A stretch of 64,000 nucleotides of DNA from Streptomyces sp. JB150 (lineage in GTDB: Bacteria > Actinomycetota > Actinomycetes > Streptomycetales > Streptomycetaceae): positions 631,686 through 695,685 of the forward strand of contig NZ_CP049780.1 of the NCBI RefSeq assembly GCF_011193355.1. The letters are read 5' to 3'. The notes under the pieces were generated by a model. That model was not told where the DNA came from and ran no database searches. It saw only the letters and a program-made list of their open reading frames with translations. Both the position numbers and the translations under genes were made by a program. Positions 62,272 to 64,000 of this stretch are shown here, piece by piece (the first letter of the stretch is position 1; every line of letters begins with the position of its first letter).

Positions 62272-63405
62272 TCAGTGCGTCCGGGTGCGCGCGAGGGCGC
62301 CGGCCGCGCGTCCGGTGCGCAGGGTGCCGGCGGTCTTCAGCAGGCGGTCGGCGGGCTCGCGCAGGCGCGGGTGGGCGAGGACGGTGTTGCGCAGCCCGCG
62401 CACGGGTCCGCGCCACAACCGGTGGGCCGCCGCCACCGGGTGCGGGCGGGTCGCGAACCCCTCGCCGACCCGCAGGTCCCGGGTCTTGAGCCAGTCCTTG
62501 TACTCCTTGTCGCCGCGCCCGGAGTCGATGACGCGGACGCCGTCCCGGCGCGCGGCCTCGGCCATCCGCAGGTGCATCAGCAGGCCGGGCGAGTAGGAGC
62601 GCGGCTGCGGGTCGTAGGCGGTGAACCAGGCGGCGAGCACGGTGCGGGAACGGGGTCCGAAGTGCGCGGCGACCGGCCGGTCACCGGCGTAGAGCACGGA
62701 CAGCACGCCGGTGAAGTGCTCCTCGCGCTGCCGGAACAGGTCGTCGGCGAGGTCGACGATCCAGGGCCGCGCGAACCGGTCCATCCGCCCGGTTCTGCGG
62801 TACTGGGCGGACTTCCACGCCATCAGCCGGCGCAGCATCCGCGGGTCGCGCTCGTCGGCTGCGAAGCGCACCTCGCCGAGGTCGCGGCCGAGGCGGCGTT
62901 CCTTCTTCAGCACCGTCCTGGCCAGGCCGGGGTAGGTGGCGCGCAGCCACCGCGGGTAGTCGGTGCCGTCGCCGGGCCCGAGGTCGACGACCGGTGAGGC
63001 GAACGTGCCGGTGACGTGCGCGGCGAACGGCTGCTGCTGCGCGACGAGGTGGTCGAACTCGAAGAGGGCCAGCCCGCAGGCGCGCAGCAGCTCGCGGGTC
63101 TCCCAGGTGACGCCGGGCAGGTGCACGAGGGCCTGGCAGTCGGACAGGCCGAGGCCGATCGCCCGGCCGACGCCGAGGGGGCCCCGCTCGTGGGGCAGGA
63201 ACCCGACGGGTTCCCCACCCTCCCGCAGCACCGCCACCCGCACCCGGGTCCCGGTGCGGTGGCGGCCGACGCCGGCCGTGAACTCGGGTGCGAGGAAGGG
63301 GTTGGCGTACTCGGGCGACGCGTCCATCGCCCGGTGCCAGGCCCGCGTCAGCGGGGCGTCCAGTTCCTCCGGTCCGTGCACCGTGATGCTGCGCGAGCTT
63401 CGCAT
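62272..63405 (-). CDS. CelD/BcsL-type (FemAB-like) acyltransferase, GNAT superfamily
   Basis: The 377-residue protein is of the Acetyltransf_6 class. It has VRVAVLREGGEPVGFLPHERG in the first GNAT-like half and GVLSVLYAGDRPVAAHFGPRSRTVLAAWFTAYDPQ with RSYSPGLLMHLRMAEAA in the second, then IDSGRGDKEYKDWLK. The last motif is conserved in exopolysaccharide-associated members. It probably acylates a glycan precursor. The start is ATG 63405. It is transcribed toward the DegT gene and is divergent from gap. Confidence 0.85.
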   Translation of the reverse strand: MRSSRSITVHGPEELDAPLTRAWHRAMDASPEYANPFLAPEFTAGVGRHRTGTRVRVAVLREGGEPVGFLPHERGPLGVGRAIGLGLSDCQALVHLPGVTWETRELLRACGLALFEFDHLVAQQQPFAAHVTGTFASPVVDLGPGDGTDYPRWLRATYPGLARTVLKKERRLGRDLGEVRFAADERDPRMLRRLMAWKSAQYRRTGRMDRFARPWIVDLADDLFRQREEHFTGVLSVLYAGDRPVAAHFGPRSRTVLAAWFTAYDPQPRSYSPGLLMHLRMAEAARRDGVRVIDSGRGDKEYKDWLKTRDLRVGEGFATRPHPVAAAHRLWRGPVRGLRNTVLAHPRLREPADRLLKTAGTLRTGRAAGALARTRTH

Positions 63406-63569
63406 GCCGACCGCTCCCCCCAGAACTGCGCCGCGAGGCTCAAACGTGGCGAAACAGTACGCACCCTGTCAAGAGTGCTCGCGGATACGTGCCGGAGCGA
63501 CCCCGGTCACAGTCACCGGACGCAAGCATGGTTATCATCTGAGCGCCACCTAGCTCGAAAGATGGATCT

Positions 63570-64000
63570 GTGACTGTCAACGAGGACTCGTTCACGAACT
63601 GGAAGAACCGCGAAGAGATCGCGGAGTCGATGATCCCGATCATCGGGAAGCTGCACCGGGAGCGGGACGTCACCGTCCTCCTCCACAGCCGCTCCTTGGT
63701 GAACAAGTCGGTCGTCAGCATCCTCAAGACCCACCGCTTCGCCCGGCAGATCGCCGGCGAGGAGCTGTCGGTCACCGAGACGATGCCGTTCCTGCAGGCG
63801 CTGACCACGCTCGACCTCGGCCCGTCCCAGATCGACATCGGTATGCTCGCGGCCACCTACAAGGCCGACGACCGCGGCCTGTCGATCGAGGACTTCACCG
63901 CCGAGGCCGTCGCCGGCGCCACCGGCGCCAACAAGATCGAGCGCGGCGAGGGCCGCGACGTCGTCCTGTACGGCTTCGGCCGCATCGGCCGCCTCGTCGC
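63570..64000 (+). CDS. gap: Glyceraldehyde-3-phosphate dehydrogenase, long form (partial, 5' end)
   Basis: The GTG start at 63570 opens 143 codons before the window ends. The first ~125 residues (WKNREEIAESMIPIIGKLHR, LLHSRSLVNKSVVSILKTHR, GMLAATYKADDRGLSIEDF) match the N-terminal extension of the ~480-residue actinobacterial GAPDH class. The NAD-binding VVLYGFGRIGRLVA follows at the edge. The catalytic Cys lies outside. A -10 candidate TATCAT occurs at 63533-63538. The enzyme acts in glycolysis or gluconeogenesis; this form is usually a second gap gene. Confidence 0.88.
   Translation, partial: MTVNEDSFTNWKNREEIAESMIPIIGKLHRERDVTVLLHSRSLVNKSVVSILKTHRFARQIAGEELSVTETMPFLQALTTLDLGPSQIDIGMLAATYKADDRGLSIEDFTAEAVAGATGANKIERGEGRDVVLYGFGRIGRLV

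Noticed and set aside
58952..62416. Open frame of more than 1,100 codons on the minus strand across the NAGPA and DegT genes
   Set aside because: Its composition is almost entirely Arg, Pro, Ala and Gly, it has no domain-like pattern, and it lies antisense or out of frame to well-supported genes. Long open shadow frames are expected at this GC content.

Overview
The window is very GC-rich, uses GTG starts freely, has many short or absent 5' leaders, and carries typical Streptomyces families (PucR/GAF regulators, DUF4865, DUF1272, AA10 LPMO, TerD, lipoprotein N-acyltransferase, the long form of GAPDH). I read it as a chromosomal segment of a Streptomyces species or close relative, mostly ordinary arm/core-flank genes with one accessory island. 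No rRNA, tRNA or CRISPR array was found.

Left part (1-7.4 kb): the tail of an SRPBCC-like protein translationally coupled to a zinc alcohol dehydrogenase; a quinone oxidoreductase divergent from a LysR regulator; a secreted GGxGxD-repeat protein divergent from a secreted copper LPMO whose promoter carries a perfect CebR-type palindrome, so the LPMO is probably part of the cellobiose/cellulose regulon; and a fused MFS/spermidine-synthase-like protein.

Accessory island (about 7.4-14.9 kb): the first part of a sacsin/HSP90-like ATPase gene cut off and joined in frame to the spermidine-synthase-like gene, a small coiled membrane-anchored protein, an IS3-type remnant, a ~1,411-residue STAND/NACHT-like NTPase with an N-terminal HTH-like region and a long helical C-terminus, a small basic membrane protein, an internally deleted IS630 element with perfect 14-bp inverted repeats, and four 9-bp repeats that resemble recombinase arm sites. 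This looks like a decaying defence-type island and is the best place to look for an undescribed system.

Middle (15-38.7 kb): a 3-hydroxybutyrate-type locus (MHS transporter, PucR/GAF regulator, short-chain dehydrogenase), Nudix hydrolase, Lnt, an O-antigen-ligase-like membrane protein, an Asp/Glu racemase-family protein, an HpnB-like glycosyltransferase, a double TerD protein, a MOSC protein, a beta-helix/AAA+ (CbxX/EccA-type) fusion, a membrane protein whose alpha/beta-hydrolase motifs are split by a membrane domain, a DeoR regulator, a Cds1-like PLP enzyme and an HATPase anti-sigma-type protein.

Right part (38.7-64 kb): a rifampicin-monooxygenase-like gene preceded by a rifamycin-associated element (RAE) palindrome; a TetR/DUF4865/phosphotriesterase cluster; a DUF1272-TetR-MFS-SDR cluster with a leaderless TetR; a two-component system divergent from a FtsX-type ABC transporter; an IlvM-like ACT protein preceded by an attenuator-like hairpin; ROK and AlkB-like genes; an RlmG-like methyltransferase; an aga-type amino-sugar locus (DeoR/AgaR regulator, SIS isomerase/deaminase, class II aldolase); a GH15 enzyme; a secreted phosphodiester-glycosidase-family protein; a DegT aminotransferase and a CelD/FemAB-like acyltransferase; and the start of a long-type GAPDH running off the right edge.

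All coordinates come from reading the sequence. Family assignments rest on motif recognition, not on database searches.
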